From: DASVDE01 sp035558955
GTDB taxonomy: Bacteria; Actinomycetota; Thermoleophilia; Solirubrobacterales; 70-9
Length of the DNA stretch: 30,632 nt
Direction of reading: 5' to 3'
NCBI GenBank assembly: GCA_035558955.1
Contig: DATMBX010000102.1
Span: 1 to 30,632 of the forward strand
Within the stretch, counting starts at the first letter, position 1, and each line of letters begins with the position of its first letter. Both the position numbers and the translations under genes were made by a program. This document shows positions 1 through 6,977 of the stretch, piece after piece. The notes beneath the pieces were generated by a model. That model saw nothing but the letters and a program-made list of their open reading frames with translations, did not search any database and was not told the DNA's origin.

Positions 1-1
1 G

Positions 2-451
2 GGCGGCGCCCTCGCCTGGGCCCACTTCGGCGAGGGCGGGTACCTCGGCACCGAGATGACGATCCAGGAGGAGCTGCGCGAGATCGACGCCCTGCGCGAG
101 CTGCCCGAGCCGATGGAGCCGCTGCGAGCGACCGACGGTCCCGGCGCCCGCGTCATGCCACCTACCCCGGAGGTCTTCCCGGGTGGATCCTGGGAGCGGC
201 CCTGGACGGCTGGTGGAGATGACAAGGAGCTGACCGTCACCTACGAAGCCGGGGGTGCCTTCGCGACGGTCGAGGGCAGGGGGACGCTTGCGGTTGCCGT
301 TGACCGAGGAGAGCCCCGCCCGGTGAACATCGACGGGCCGGGGCTCTACGCGTTGGCGGAGCACGGTGGGCACGAGCGACACGACCTGACCCTGAGGCCG
401 GAGAGAAGCCTCAGGGTCTGGTCGGTCAGCTTCGCGGCGGGGGTTATCTAG
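2..451 (+). CDS. Thioredoxin-like (DipZ C-terminal type) protein, 5' partial
   Basis: The reading frame is open from the left edge, so only the last 149 residues are visible. The first part reads AWAHFGEGGY...TEMTIQEELREI, which resembles the helix that closes the thioredoxin fold in redoxin/DipZ-type proteins. The rest (PEVFPGGSWERPW, then VNIDGPGLYALAEHGGHERH and LRVWSVSFAAGV) matches the beta-rich, carbohydrate-binding-like tail that follows the thioredoxin domain in that family. The CXXC redox site would lie upstream and is not visible. Such proteins are usually extracytoplasmic or membrane-linked thiol-disulfide proteins, but the N-terminus is missing, so location is unknown. An ATG lies at 56, but the frame is clearly coding before it. 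The stop overlaps the 3' end of the convergent gene by 8 bp. Family assignment is from remembered motif resemblance. Confidence 0.6.
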   Translation, partial: GGALAWAHFGEGGYLGTEMTIQEELREIDALRELPEPMEPLRATDGPGARVMPPTPEVFPGGSWERPWTAGGDDKELTVTYEAGGAFATVEGRGTLAVAVDRGEPRPVNIDGPGLYALAEHGGHERHDLTLRPERSLRVWSVSFAAGVI

Positions 452-1223
452 TCGCGGTGCAGGGCACGAAGACCGACCCGACGATCTGCGTGTCGTCGCG
501 GAATTTGAGCGTCCCCTTTCCCCCAAGCAATCCGTTCGAACACCGAGCCGAGATGAAGCTCTTGTCCTCGCCCTTGTACTTGTAGCGGCGGCCCACACTG
601 ACTTCGCCCGCAATTGGCGAACCGCTGCCCCCCGCAATCACGGGGATCGAAAAGACCATGCGGGTGGCATAGCGGCCGGCTCGCTTTCTCCTTATCTTGA
701 CCGTGGCCACGACCGCCGTCGGCGTCGGCACGGCGACGTAGCCATGGATGAACAGAGTCGTAGTGCCTCTGTTTTCCCCGCCGTTGACGATCAGCAGAGG
801 ACCGACCGCGTCAAAGGGAGTCTGATCCGGAAAGGCGACTCTCACGGTGACGGAGCCGTCGCCGACCATCGCGGTCCCGCACGCCCGCTTTGCGCTCCTG
901 CTGTCGAGGGCGATGAGCTGGCTCTTACGGCAAACCGGCAACCCCTCTACGTCGATGAGGATGTCCTTGTCGACATCGATGATCGCTTCCTCCATCGCGG
1001 GGGCGTGGGAGCCGTCGACGGTCGTTATGACATCGGTGCCGTGAAAGAAAATCGGCGCCAGTCTGTGTTTCGGCAGCTTCTTCGGTGTCACGTCAGCGGT
1101 GAATCTCAGAATGATGTTGCCCGCCCGGACGGTGGTCACTCTCCCCGCCCCAAGGGCGACCCCAGATGCCACCGCGGCGATGGATACACCGACGGCGATC
1201 GCTCGAATCAGGTGTCGCGTCAT
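444..1223 (-). CDS. Secreted protein of unknown function
   Basis: This 259-residue protein begins with a typical Sec signal peptide: MTRHLIR, a hydrophobic stretch rich in A and V, and a likely cleavage site near ALGAG (residues 22-27). The mature part is predicted to be mostly beta strand, rich in V, T, G and basic residues, with three cysteines near residues 98, 115 and 228 and a fourth near the C-terminus that could form disulfides. I recognise no catalytic motif or named domain. The ATG start is supported by a strong Shine-Dalgarno sequence, GGAGGAGGAG, just before it (plus-strand bases 1226-1235). This contrasts with the many leaderless genes nearby. It converges on the thioredoxin-like gene with an 8-bp overlap and diverges from the NTF2-like gene. 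Secretion is well supported; function is unknown. Confidence 0.75.
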   Translation of the reverse strand: MTRHLIRAIAVGVSIAAVASGVALGAGRVTTVRAGNIILRFTADVTPKKLPKHRLAPIFFHGTDVITTVDGSHAPAMEEAIIDVDKDILIDVEGLPVCRKSQLIALDSRSAKRACGTAMVGDGSVTVRVAFPDQTPFDAVGPLLIVNGGENRGTTTLFIHGYVAVPTPTAVVATVKIRRKRAGRYATRMVFSIPVIAGGSGSPIAGEVSVGRRYKYKGEDKSFISARCSNGLLGGKGTLKFRDDTQIVGSVFVPCTATR

Positions 1224-1273
1224 TTCTCCTCCTCCTCCGCGCCTGCGACACGAGCGCCGCCTTGGCTTTCGCG

Positions 1274-1344
1274 TTAACTTTACTAATATGAAATCTCTGC
1301 CCGCAACCCTCGATGCATTCGCCTTAACGTGACCAACATCAAAT
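1274..1344. repeat. Imperfect 21-bp direct repeat in divergent promoter region
   Basis: TTAACTTTACTAATATGAAAT at 1274-1294 and a copy with 16 of 21 identical bases at 1324-1344 start 50 bp apart. They lie in the AT-richer gap between the secreted-protein gene (-) and the NTF2-like gene (+). The second copy spans the GTG start at 1329. The first contains a -10-like TAATAT (1284-1289) for the plus strand. It may be a pair of regulator sites or a small duplication; the similarity could be chance in an AT-rich stretch. Confidence 0.3.
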
Positions 1345-1736
1345 TACGCAGCCCTGATCCGGTGCCCCTGAGTCGCCCCCAAGCGTGCTTCGCCTTCGTG
1401 CATGCGCTCAACTCCGGGGACCTCAGCCGGGCAACCGCATGCTTCTCCAGGGACGCCTGCCTGATAACACCGGACGCCACGGCGATCTACGGGCGGGACC
1501 GGATTCGGCCCGTCCTGGCCCAGCTGATCGCCCGGCGTACCGAGATAGCCGTCGAGTCCAGCACCGTGCTCACGGCCGGCGACGTCGCGCTGGCCCACGA
1601 GCGCTGGGAGGTTCGCTCGAACGGCGTCGAAGGCTCGCGACTCGAGCAGGTCTTCAACTCGATGCTGACCATGCGACGCATCGAGGAGAGATGGAAGCTC
1701 GCAATCGTCGCGCCATGGGGATGGGCAAGCCGGTAG
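1329..1736 (+). CDS. NTF2-like (SnoaL-like) domain protein
   Basis: This is a 135-residue protein with the layout of the NTF2-like/SnoaL superfamily. It has an N-terminal helix (PQACFAFVHALNSGDLSRATACFSRDACLITPDATAIYGRDRIRPVLAQLI) followed by strands ending in ERWKLAIVAPWGW. The pattern 'few residues, GD, A..CF..DA.....D.....GRD.I...L..L' is the usual signature. These small cone-shaped proteins act as isomerases, cyclases or ligand-binding proteins. The sequence alone does not say which, and no catalytic residue can be assigned. The start is uncertain: GTG at 1329 has no clear ribosome site, and an in-frame GTG at 1362 (giving MPLSRPQ) is a credible alternative. It lies 41 bp upstream of the TetR gene on the same strand, so the two may be functionally linked, although the TetR gene appears to have its own promoter. 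Confidence 0.7.
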   Translation: MTNIKLRSPDPVPLSRPQACFAFVHALNSGDLSRATACFSRDACLITPDATAIYGRDRIRPVLAQLIARRTEIAVESSTVLTAGDVALAHERWEVRSNGVEGSRLEQVFNSMLTMRRIEERWKLAIVAPWGWASR

Positions 1737-1765
1737 GGAACCCCGATTCGGTTCCACCAACGGCA

Positions 1766-1771
1766 TATCGT
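1766..1771 (+). promoter_or_regulatory. -10 hexamer for leaderless TetR gene
   Basis: TATCGT is followed by 6 nt and then the GTG at 1778. A transcript starting about 7 nt after the hexamer would begin at the start codon itself. This supports 1778 as the TetR start. Confidence 0.5.
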
Positions 1772-1777
1772 GTCGGC

Positions 1778-2386
1778 GTGAGCCAGCAGGAGAGTCAGGC
1801 CGCCAGCCGCCCGTACCGCATGCGCGCCCGGGCCGAATCGGCGAAGGCGACGCGAGAGAGAATCCTCGACGCGGTCGAAGCGTGCTTCGACACGATGCCC
1901 TATGACGAGATAACCCTGGCGTTGATCGCGGAGCGCTCCGGGGTCACCGTCCAGACGGTCCTCCGCCGCTTCGGCAACAGACAGGGCCTCTTCATGGCGT
2001 CGCTCATCCACACCGGCAGAAAGATGGGGAGAGACCGGGAAACGCCGGTGGGAGACGTCGCCGAAGCGGTGAACGGCCTCGTCGACCATTACGACGAGTT
2101 CGGCAACCACATCCTGCAGCTGCTGTCCCAGGAGAAGAGAAGCCGGGTCATCGGCGCTGTGACCGAATTCGGCCGCAAGTACCACGCGCGCTGGTGCAGG
2201 AAGGTCTTCGCCCCAGCCCTCGAGGGCCTTGGGGGCGCGGAGCGCAGGCGCCGGGTCGCGCAGCTCGTCGCCGTCACCGACATCTATGTCTGGAAGATCC
2301 TGCGACGCGATCGCGGCCTCAGCGGGCCGCAGACCAAACAGGCGATGCGCGAGTTGATCGAGCCACTGATGGGACAAGGCAGCTGA
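1778..2386 (+). CDS. TetR family transcriptional regulator
   Basis: This 202-residue protein has the TetR N-terminal DNA-binding domain: RERILDAVEACFDTMPYDEITLALIAERSGVTVQTVLRRFGNRQGLF, about residues 24-70. The helix-turn-helix is IAERSGVTVQTVLRRF. The remaining C-terminal part is alpha-helical and would bind an inducer or form the dimer; it gives no clue to the ligand. The frame is open well upstream, but the GTG at 1778 is the best start because TATCGT lies 6 nt before it and the protein then begins just ahead of the conserved domain. Its stop overlaps the presumed start of the glycosyltransferase gene by 4 bp (CTGA), so the two are probably one transcript with coupled translation. By analogy with other TetR pairs it may control itself and the glycosyltransferase; no palindromic operator was identified. 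Confidence 0.88.
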   Translation: MSQQESQAASRPYRMRARAESAKATRERILDAVEACFDTMPYDEITLALIAERSGVTVQTVLRRFGNRQGLFMASLIHTGRKMGRDRETPVGDVAEAVNGLVDHYDEFGNHILQLLSQEKRSRVIGAVTEFGRKYHARWCRKVFAPALEGLGGAERRRRVAQLVAVTDIYVWKILRRDRGLSGPQTKQAMRELIEPLMGQGS

Positions 2387-3636
2387 GCCGCATCCTCGCC
2401 TACACCTCGCCCGCGCACGGGCATCTCTTCCCGCTGATGGCGATCCTCGAAGAGCTTCGCCGGAGGGGGCACGACGTCGCGCTGCGCACCTTGGCGGACG
2501 AGGTCGCGAAATTGCGGTCCATGGGGTTCGAGGCGAAGCCGATCGCGCCGGGAATCGAAGCCCTGAGAATGGATGACTGGAAAGCGAAGACACCGGTCGG
2601 CCGGGCCAGGGGGGCGATGGGGGTCTTCGGCGCCCGCGCCGAACATGACGCGCCAGACCTGAGACGGGCGATCGAAGAGGAGCGCCCCGACGCGGTCCTC
2701 GTGGACATCGTGTCCTGGGGCGCGCTCGCCGCCGCCGAGGCCTGGGGCGGGCCATGGGCGTCCTTCTCTCCCCTTCCGCTTCTGCTCCCCTCGCCCGACG
2801 CGCCGCCGTTCGGGCCGGGACTGCATCCGGCCCGGGGGCCGCTCGGCCGCCTGCGCGATCGGCTTATGTGGGCGTCCTACCGCGCGGGCCTCGATCCTCC
2901 TGTCCTCTCTCGGCTCAACCCACTGCGGGCAACACTCGACCTGGATCCGCTTGGCCACGCTTACGACCTGTTCTTGAAACCGCCCCTGCTGCTCTATATG
3001 ACGGCAAATGGGTTCGAGTACCCACGCTCCGACTGGCCAGAAAGCATCGTCATGGTGGGCCCCTGCGCCTGGGATCCCCCCGCCGAGCTCCCGCTGGAGC
3101 TTGCCGGGATCGAAGTCCCGTTCGTGCTTGTGACGACTTCCTCGGAGTTCCAGGACGACAATCGCCTCGCACGTGTGGCGCTCACGGCGCTGGCCGATGA
3201 GCCCTACCACGTGGTCGCCACGCTGCCATCGGCAAGTACAGAGGGCCTGTCCGTGCCTCCCAACGCAACCGTCCTCCCATTTGCCCCACACGGGCCGATT
3301 CTCGACCGCTCGGCGTGCGCTATCACCCATGGCGGGATGGGAGCTACCCAGAAGGCGCTGGCGAGGGGCATTCCCGTCTGCGTCGCCCCCTTCGGCCGCG
3401 ATCAGTTCGAGGTCGCCCGACGGGTTGAGGTCGCCTCCGCCGGCAGCCGCCTACCGCCATGGCGACTGCGCCCCAACCGGTTGCGGGAAAAGGTCCGTGA
3501 GGCGATCGCCTGTCGCGCGGGGGCAGAGCGGGTCGCCGCCGCCTTCGCCGCAACCGGCGGCCCGCCGGCGGCCGCGGACGCCTTCGAGCGCCGCCTCGGC
3601 CTGCGCCCGGATGGAGCCCACGCCGGCGATGTGTGA
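2383..3636 (+). CDS. MGT-type (UGT/GT1) glycosyltransferase, probable CTG start
   Basis: The product is about 417 residues, the usual length for MGT-family UDP-sugar-dependent glycosyltransferases (GT1, GT-B fold). The N-terminal Rossmann start is SRILAYTSPAHGHLFPLMAILEELRRRGH. The C-terminal nucleotide-sugar site is ITHGGMGATQKALARGIPV followed by PFGRDQFEVARRV. This corresponds to the HGG...G...EAL..G.P....P...DQ...A signature. Such enzymes glycosylate small hydrophobic molecules (macrolides, polyketides, lipids, xenobiotics) in the cytoplasm. No ATG, GTG or TTG occurs in frame between 2194 and the conserved N-terminus. CTG at 2383 sits exactly where homologues start and overlaps the TetR stop as CTGA. 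The first internal ATG (2438) would remove the conserved strand. It is the second gene of a TetR-GT unit; the substrate is unknown. Confidence 0.85.
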   Translation: MSRILAYTSPAHGHLFPLMAILEELRRRGHDVALRTLADEVAKLRSMGFEAKPIAPGIEALRMDDWKAKTPVGRARGAMGVFGARAEHDAPDLRRAIEEERPDAVLVDIVSWGALAAAEAWGGPWASFSPLPLLLPSPDAPPFGPGLHPARGPLGRLRDRLMWASYRAGLDPPVLSRLNPLRATLDLDPLGHAYDLFLKPPLLLYMTANGFEYPRSDWPESIVMVGPCAWDPPAELPLELAGIEVPFVLVTTSSEFQDDNRLARVALTALADEPYHVVATLPSASTEGLSVPPNATVLPFAPHGPILDRSACAITHGGMGATQKALARGIPVCVAPFGRDQFEVARRVEVASAGSRLPPWRLRPNRLREKVREAIACRAGAERVAAAFAATGGPPAAADAFERRLGLRPDGAHAGDV

Positions 3637-3663
3637 TCTTTGCCTGGGATGAAACCCAATTCC

Positions 3664-3670
3664 AAGGAGG
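3664..3670 (+). promoter_or_regulatory. Strong ribosome binding site of VOC gene
   Basis: AAGGAGG lies 8 nt before the ATG at 3679. It decides between this ATG and the ATG at 3640, which has no such site and would add 13 unconserved residues. Confidence 0.8.
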
Positions 3671-3678
3671 CACGAACG

Positions 3679-4038
3679 ATGATCAGCAAGGTCGACTTCG
3701 TCGGCATTCCGTCAACCGACAGCGAGCGCAGCCGCGCCTTCTACGTGGACACCCTCGGGCTGCGGCCCGACGAGCACGGGCGCTTCGAGTTCTGGGCCGG
3801 AGACACCTGCTTCGGCATCTGGGAGCCGGCCAGCTTCGGCATGGAGTTCGCGCCGCAGAAAAACGCCCACCCGGCCCTCCACGTCGACGACGTCGCCGCG
3901 GCGCGGGCGGAGCTGGAGGCCAAGGGCGTCGAGTTCAGCGGCGACATCCTCGACACCGGCGTCTGCCACATGGCCTTCTTCACCGATCCGGACGGCAACG
4001 ACCTGATGCTGCACAACCGCTACGCGCCGTACGAGTGA
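3679..4038 (+). CDS. VOC superfamily (glyoxalase/bleomycin resistance-like) protein
   Basis: This 119-residue single-domain protein starts MISKVDFVGIPSTDSERSRAFYVDTLGL and ends HMAFFTDPDGNDLMLHNRYAPYE. Both are hallmarks of the vicinal-oxygen-chelate fold: the 'D..rs..FY...LGl' first module and the 'f.DPdGN.l.lh' end of the second. VOC proteins include glyoxalase I, dioxygenases and drug-binding proteins. Metal ligands typical of the enzymes cannot be assigned with certainty, so a binding or metal-dependent enzyme role is left open. The start at 3679 is chosen for the strong AAGGAGG. It lies 42 bp after the glycosyltransferase gene on the same strand and may belong to that transcript, but it can also be translated independently. 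It converges on ispH with an 18-bp gap. Confidence 0.88.
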   Translation: MISKVDFVGIPSTDSERSRAFYVDTLGLRPDEHGRFEFWAGDTCFGIWEPASFGMEFAPQKNAHPALHVDDVAAARAELEAKGVEFSGDILDTGVCHMAFFTDPDGNDLMLHNRYAPYE

Positions 4039-4056
4039 GCGCTTAGCGCAACTCCG

Positions 4057-5025
4057 TCAGGCTCGTGCAGCCTGGGCTTCGCGGATCTCCTTGGGGAGCA
4101 TGAAGCGGACGTCTTCGTGGACGGTGCGGAGTTCGGAGACATCGTCGGCGCCGCGGTCGCGGAAGAGGCCGACAAGGGCCTCGACCAACTCCTCCGGGGC
4201 ACTGGCGCCGGAGGTGATGCCGACCGTCTTCACGCCCTCCAGCCACTCCTCCCGCACCTGGGTGTGGTTGTCGATCAGGTGGGAGGCGGCGCCGTGCTCG
4301 CGCGCCACCTCGACCAGGCGGTTGGAGTTGGAGGAGTTGGTCGAGCCGATCACCAGGACAAGGTCGCACTCGCGGGCGAGCTGCTTGACCGCGATCTGGC
4401 GGTTGGTCGTCGCGTAACAGATGTCGTCGGACTTGGAGCTGACGATCGCCGGGAATTTGGCGCGCAGAGCGGCGATGATCTCCGCCGTTTCGTCTACCGA
4501 GAGGGTCGTCTGGGTGATGAAGGCCACGCGCTCGGGGTCGGGCACCTCCAGGTCTCTCACCTCCTCGGCCGTCTGCACGAGGATGATGCTGCCGGGCGCC
4601 TCCCCCATCGTCCCCTCGACCTCCTCGTGCCCCTCGTGGCCGATCATCACGATCGTGTAGCCGTCGGCGGCGAAGCGGCGGGCCTCGACGTGGACCTTGG
4701 TGACAAGCGGGCAGGTGGCGTCGATCGTCCGCAGATCGCGCGTGGCGGCATTCTCGTGCACGGCCGGGGCGACGCCGTGGGCGGAGAAGACGACCATCTC
4801 CCCCTCCGGCACCTCGGTCTCCTCCTCGACGAAGATCGCGCCGCGCTTGCTCAGCTCCTCCACCACGTGCTTGTTGTGGACGATCTCCTTGCGGACATAG
4901 ACGGGAGCGCCGTGGAGGTCGAGCGCGCGCTCGACGGTCTGCACGGCGCGATCGACACCGGCACAGTAGCCGCGCGGGGCGGCGAGCAGGACCTTGCGGG
5001 GTGTTGAAGCGATGACGGAAGGCAT
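4057..5025 (-). CDS. ispH: 4-hydroxy-3-methylbut-2-enyl diphosphate reductase
   Basis: IspH carries out the last step of the MEP isoprenoid pathway, reducing HMBPP to IPP and DMAPP with a [4Fe-4S] cluster in the cytoplasm. The 322-residue product has the expected length. All three cluster cysteines are present: C21 in PRGYCAGVDRAV, C105 in DATCPLVTKVH and C203 in SDDICYATTNRQ. Substrate-binding histidines are also visible, H50 in IVHNKHVVE and H83 in FSAHGVAP, together with GHEGHEEVEGTMGE and the late SGASAPE. The ATG at 5025 fits the conserved N-terminus. The frame stays open far upstream, antisense to the acyltransferase gene, but that is a high-GC shadow. No Shine-Dalgarno is seen. TACCCT (5033-5038, minus strand) lies 7 nt before the ATG, suggesting leaderless translation. 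It diverges from the WS/DGAT gene with only 24 bp between start codons. Confidence 0.97.
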   Translation of the reverse strand: MPSVIASTPRKVLLAAPRGYCAGVDRAVQTVERALDLHGAPVYVRKEIVHNKHVVEELSKRGAIFVEEETEVPEGEMVVFSAHGVAPAVHENAATRDLRTIDATCPLVTKVHVEARRFAADGYTIVMIGHEGHEEVEGTMGEAPGSIILVQTAEEVRDLEVPDPERVAFITQTTLSVDETAEIIAALRAKFPAIVSSKSDDICYATTNRQIAVKQLARECDLVLVIGSTNSSNSNRLVEVAREHGAASHLIDNHTQVREEWLEGVKTVGITSGASAPEELVEALVGLFRDRGADDVSELRTVHEDVRFMLPKEIREAQAARA

Positions 5026-5032
5026 CCGAGAC

Positions 5033-5042
5033 AGGGTACCGT
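5033..5042. promoter_or_regulatory. Overlapping divergent -10 elements in 24-bp gap
   Basis: On the plus strand TACCGT (5037-5042) is 7 nt before the GTG at 5050. On the minus strand TACCCT (5038-5033) is 7 nt before the ATG at 5025. The two hexamers overlap by two bases within the palindrome GGTACC (5035-5040). Both spacings fit leaderless transcripts. No convincing -35 is visible on either side. Confidence 0.5.
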
Positions 5043-5049
5043 TGAAGCC

Positions 5050-6462
5050 GTGAGCACCCAGGGACAGCACCTCGACCGGCTGACCGCCGTCGACGCCTCT
5101 TTCCTCACCAACGAGACCTCCGCCAGCCACATGCACGTCGGCGCGATCCTCGTCTTCGAGGGGCCGCCGCCCAAGTACGTCGACCTGGTCGAGCACGTGC
5201 GCGGGCGGCTGAGCCAGGTGCCCCGCTTCCGCCAGCGTCTGGTGGTGCCGCCGCTGGAGGCCGGGCGACCGCTGTGGGCCGACGACGTCAACTTCAACCT
5301 GACTTACCACATCCGCCATACGGGACTGCCGGCGCCGGGCGGCGAAGAGGAGTTGAAACGACTCGCCGGGCGGGTCTTCTCCCAGAAACTCGACCGCTCC
5401 AAGCCGCTCTGGGAGCTGTGGCTGGTGCAGGAGTTGGAGCGCAACCGCTTTGCGATCCTGACCAAGACGCACCACGCGATGGTCGACGGCATCTCCGGGG
5501 TGGACATCGGCTCCGTGCTGTTCGACGTCGAGCCGGTGCCCGAACCGACCCCGGTGGACGACGACTGGGCGCCACAGCCGGAGCCCAGCACGACTGACCT
5601 GATGACGCGCGGCGCGCGCGACCTCGCCGCCGTGCCCGTTGGCTTCATCGAGCGGGCCGCCGAGGCGGTGCGCCACCCCGAGACGGCGGCGCGGCGGGTC
5701 GTGGAGGCGGTCGAGGCGGTCGGCGAGGTCGCCGGCGCGTTCGCCGATCCGGCGCCGGACGTGCCGCTGAACCAGCCGATCGGCCCGCACCGGCGCTTCG
5801 TCTGGGCGCGAGGAGAGCTGGACACCTTCAAACGGATCAAGAACGCGTTGGGCGGCACGGTCAACGATGTCGTCCTCGCCGTCGTGACCGGGGCCCTGCG
5901 CGAATGGCTTCACGGACGCGGGATTCGCACCGAAGGGCTCGAGCTGCGGGCGCTGGTCCCGGTCTCGATCCGCAGCGCGGACGAGCGCGGCGAGTTGGGC
6001 AACCGGATCGCCGCGATGCGCGGGCCCCTCCCCGTCTACGTCGAGGACCCGGTGCGCCGGCTGCGGATCGTCAGCGAAGAGATGGAGGGGCTGAAGCGCT
6101 CCAAGCAGGCGCTCGGCGCCGAGGTGATCTCCCGCTTCAACGACTTTGCCCCGCCGACATTGCTGGCGCAGGCCTCGCGGATCAACTTCTCCACCCGCCT
6201 GTTCAACACGATCGTCACAAACGTGCCGGGACCGCAGATTCCCCTTTACGTGCTGGGACGCGAGCTGGAAGAGGTCTTTCCGGTCGCTTTCCTGCCCGAG
6301 AACCACGCCCTCGCGGTGGCGATCATGAGCTACAACGGCCGCATCAACTTCGGCCTCCTCGCCGACTACGACTCGATGGAGGACGTGGACGAGATTGCCG
6401 AGGGCCTCACCGACGCCCTCGCGGAGTTGGAAGAAGCGGCGGCGGCGACCGCAGCCGCCTGA
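5050..6462 (+). CDS. WS/DGAT family acyltransferase (wax ester synthase/diacylglycerol acyltransferase)
   Basis: This 470-residue protein belongs to the bacterial WS/DGAT family, which transfers acyl groups from acyl-CoA to fatty alcohols or diacylglycerol to make storage wax esters or triacylglycerol at the membrane. The catalytic motif HHxxxDG is intact as HHAMVDG (residues 141-147). Other family marks are the N-terminal LTAVDASFLTNET, RSKPLWELWLV (residues 116-126), NDVVLAVVTGALREWL and TNVPGPQIPLY. The length is typical. Actinobacteria often carry several of these genes, so which acceptor it uses cannot be read here. GTG at 5050 is chosen because it precedes the conserved N-terminus and has TACCGT 7 nt upstream. 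It is divergent from ispH, so neutral-lipid and isoprenoid genes share a promoter region. The fxsA gene follows 39 bp downstream. Confidence 0.95.
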   Translation: MSTQGQHLDRLTAVDASFLTNETSASHMHVGAILVFEGPPPKYVDLVEHVRGRLSQVPRFRQRLVVPPLEAGRPLWADDVNFNLTYHIRHTGLPAPGGEEELKRLAGRVFSQKLDRSKPLWELWLVQELERNRFAILTKTHHAMVDGISGVDIGSVLFDVEPVPEPTPVDDDWAPQPEPSTTDLMTRGARDLAAVPVGFIERAAEAVRHPETAARRVVEAVEAVGEVAGAFADPAPDVPLNQPIGPHRRFVWARGELDTFKRIKNALGGTVNDVVLAVVTGALREWLHGRGIRTEGLELRALVPVSIRSADERGELGNRIAAMRGPLPVYVEDPVRRLRIVSEEMEGLKRSKQALGAEVISRFNDFAPPTLLAQASRINFSTRLFNTIVTNVPGPQIPLYVLGRELEEVFPVAFLPENHALAVAIMSYNGRINFGLLADYDSMEDVDEIAEGLTDALAELEEAAAATAAA

Positions 6463-6489
6463 GCCTGCGAGGCCGGCACACCGGCCGAC

Positions 6490-6495
6490 TACGCT
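6490..6495 (+). promoter_or_regulatory. -10 hexamer before fxsA
   Basis: TACGCT is followed by 6 nt and the GTG at 6502. This favours 6502 over the TTG at 6496 and suggests a leaderless mRNA. Confidence 0.45.
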
Positions 6496-6501
6496 TTGAG
6501 C

Positions 6502-6960
6502 GTGGCTCTTCTGGTGATCCTCTTCATCGTCGTGCCGATCGTGGAGCTGTACGTGATCATCCAGGTCGGTCAGCTGATCGGCGTTTGGGCGACGCTGGCG
6601 CTGCTGCTCGCTGACGCCCTGCTCGGCTCGCTGCTGCTACGGCACCAGGGCCGCGGCGCCTGGCGCCGCTTCAACGAGGCCCTCGCCGCGCGCCGCTTCC
6701 CCGGCCGCGAAGTGGCCGATGGCGTCCTGATCGTGGTCGGCGGCACCCTCCTACTCACCCCGGGCTTCATCACCGACATCTTCGGCCTGTTCCTACTGAT
6801 CCCACCGACCCGAGCGATCGCCCGCCGCCTAATGCGCCCGCTGTTGATGCGCCGTTTCCGCATCGTCCCCTTCCCCAGCCGCCCCGGCGCGTCACGGCCC
6901 CACGATTTCGACGGGACGGCTGAGGAAATTCCGGCTGACGACCCGCAGCTACCGCGTTAG
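6502..6960 (+). CDS. fxsA: FxsA family membrane protein
   Basis: The product is about 152 residues. It begins with a hydrophobic segment containing PIVELYVIIQVGQLIG, followed by TLALLLADALLGSLLLRHQGR. Further on come FPGREVADGVLIVVGGTLLLTPGFITDIFGLFLLIPPTR. These are the characteristic FxsA blocks: E in the first helix, a small-residue-rich second helix, and the 'G.LLLtPGFiTDi.G..LLiPp.R' stretch. FxsA is a cytoplasmic membrane protein; in E. coli its overproduction relieves exclusion of phage T7 by the F-plasmid PifA protein, but its normal role is not known. The C-terminal tail is polar and cytoplasmic. I chose the GTG at 6502 because of the -10 placement; the TTG at 6496 is an alternative adding two residues. 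It converges on fic with a 17-bp gap. Confidence 0.9.
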   Translation: MALLVILFIVVPIVELYVIIQVGQLIGVWATLALLLADALLGSLLLRHQGRGAWRRFNEALAARRFPGREVADGVLIVVGGTLLLTPGFITDIFGLFLLIPPTRAIARRLMRPLLMRRFRIVPFPSRPGASRPHDFDGTAEEIPADDPQLPR

Positions 6961-6977
6961 GACAGAGCGCAAATCAG

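Noticed and set aside
1344..1777. Extension of the TetR frame upstream to about 1385
   Set aside because: It overlaps the NTF2-like gene in another frame, and the GTG at 1778 with its -10 fits the family start.
5026..6306. Long minus-strand open frame continuing upstream of ispH, opposite the acyltransferase gene
   Set aside because: It has no recognisable domain and reflects the low stop frequency opposite a high-GC gene. IspH homologues begin near 5025.
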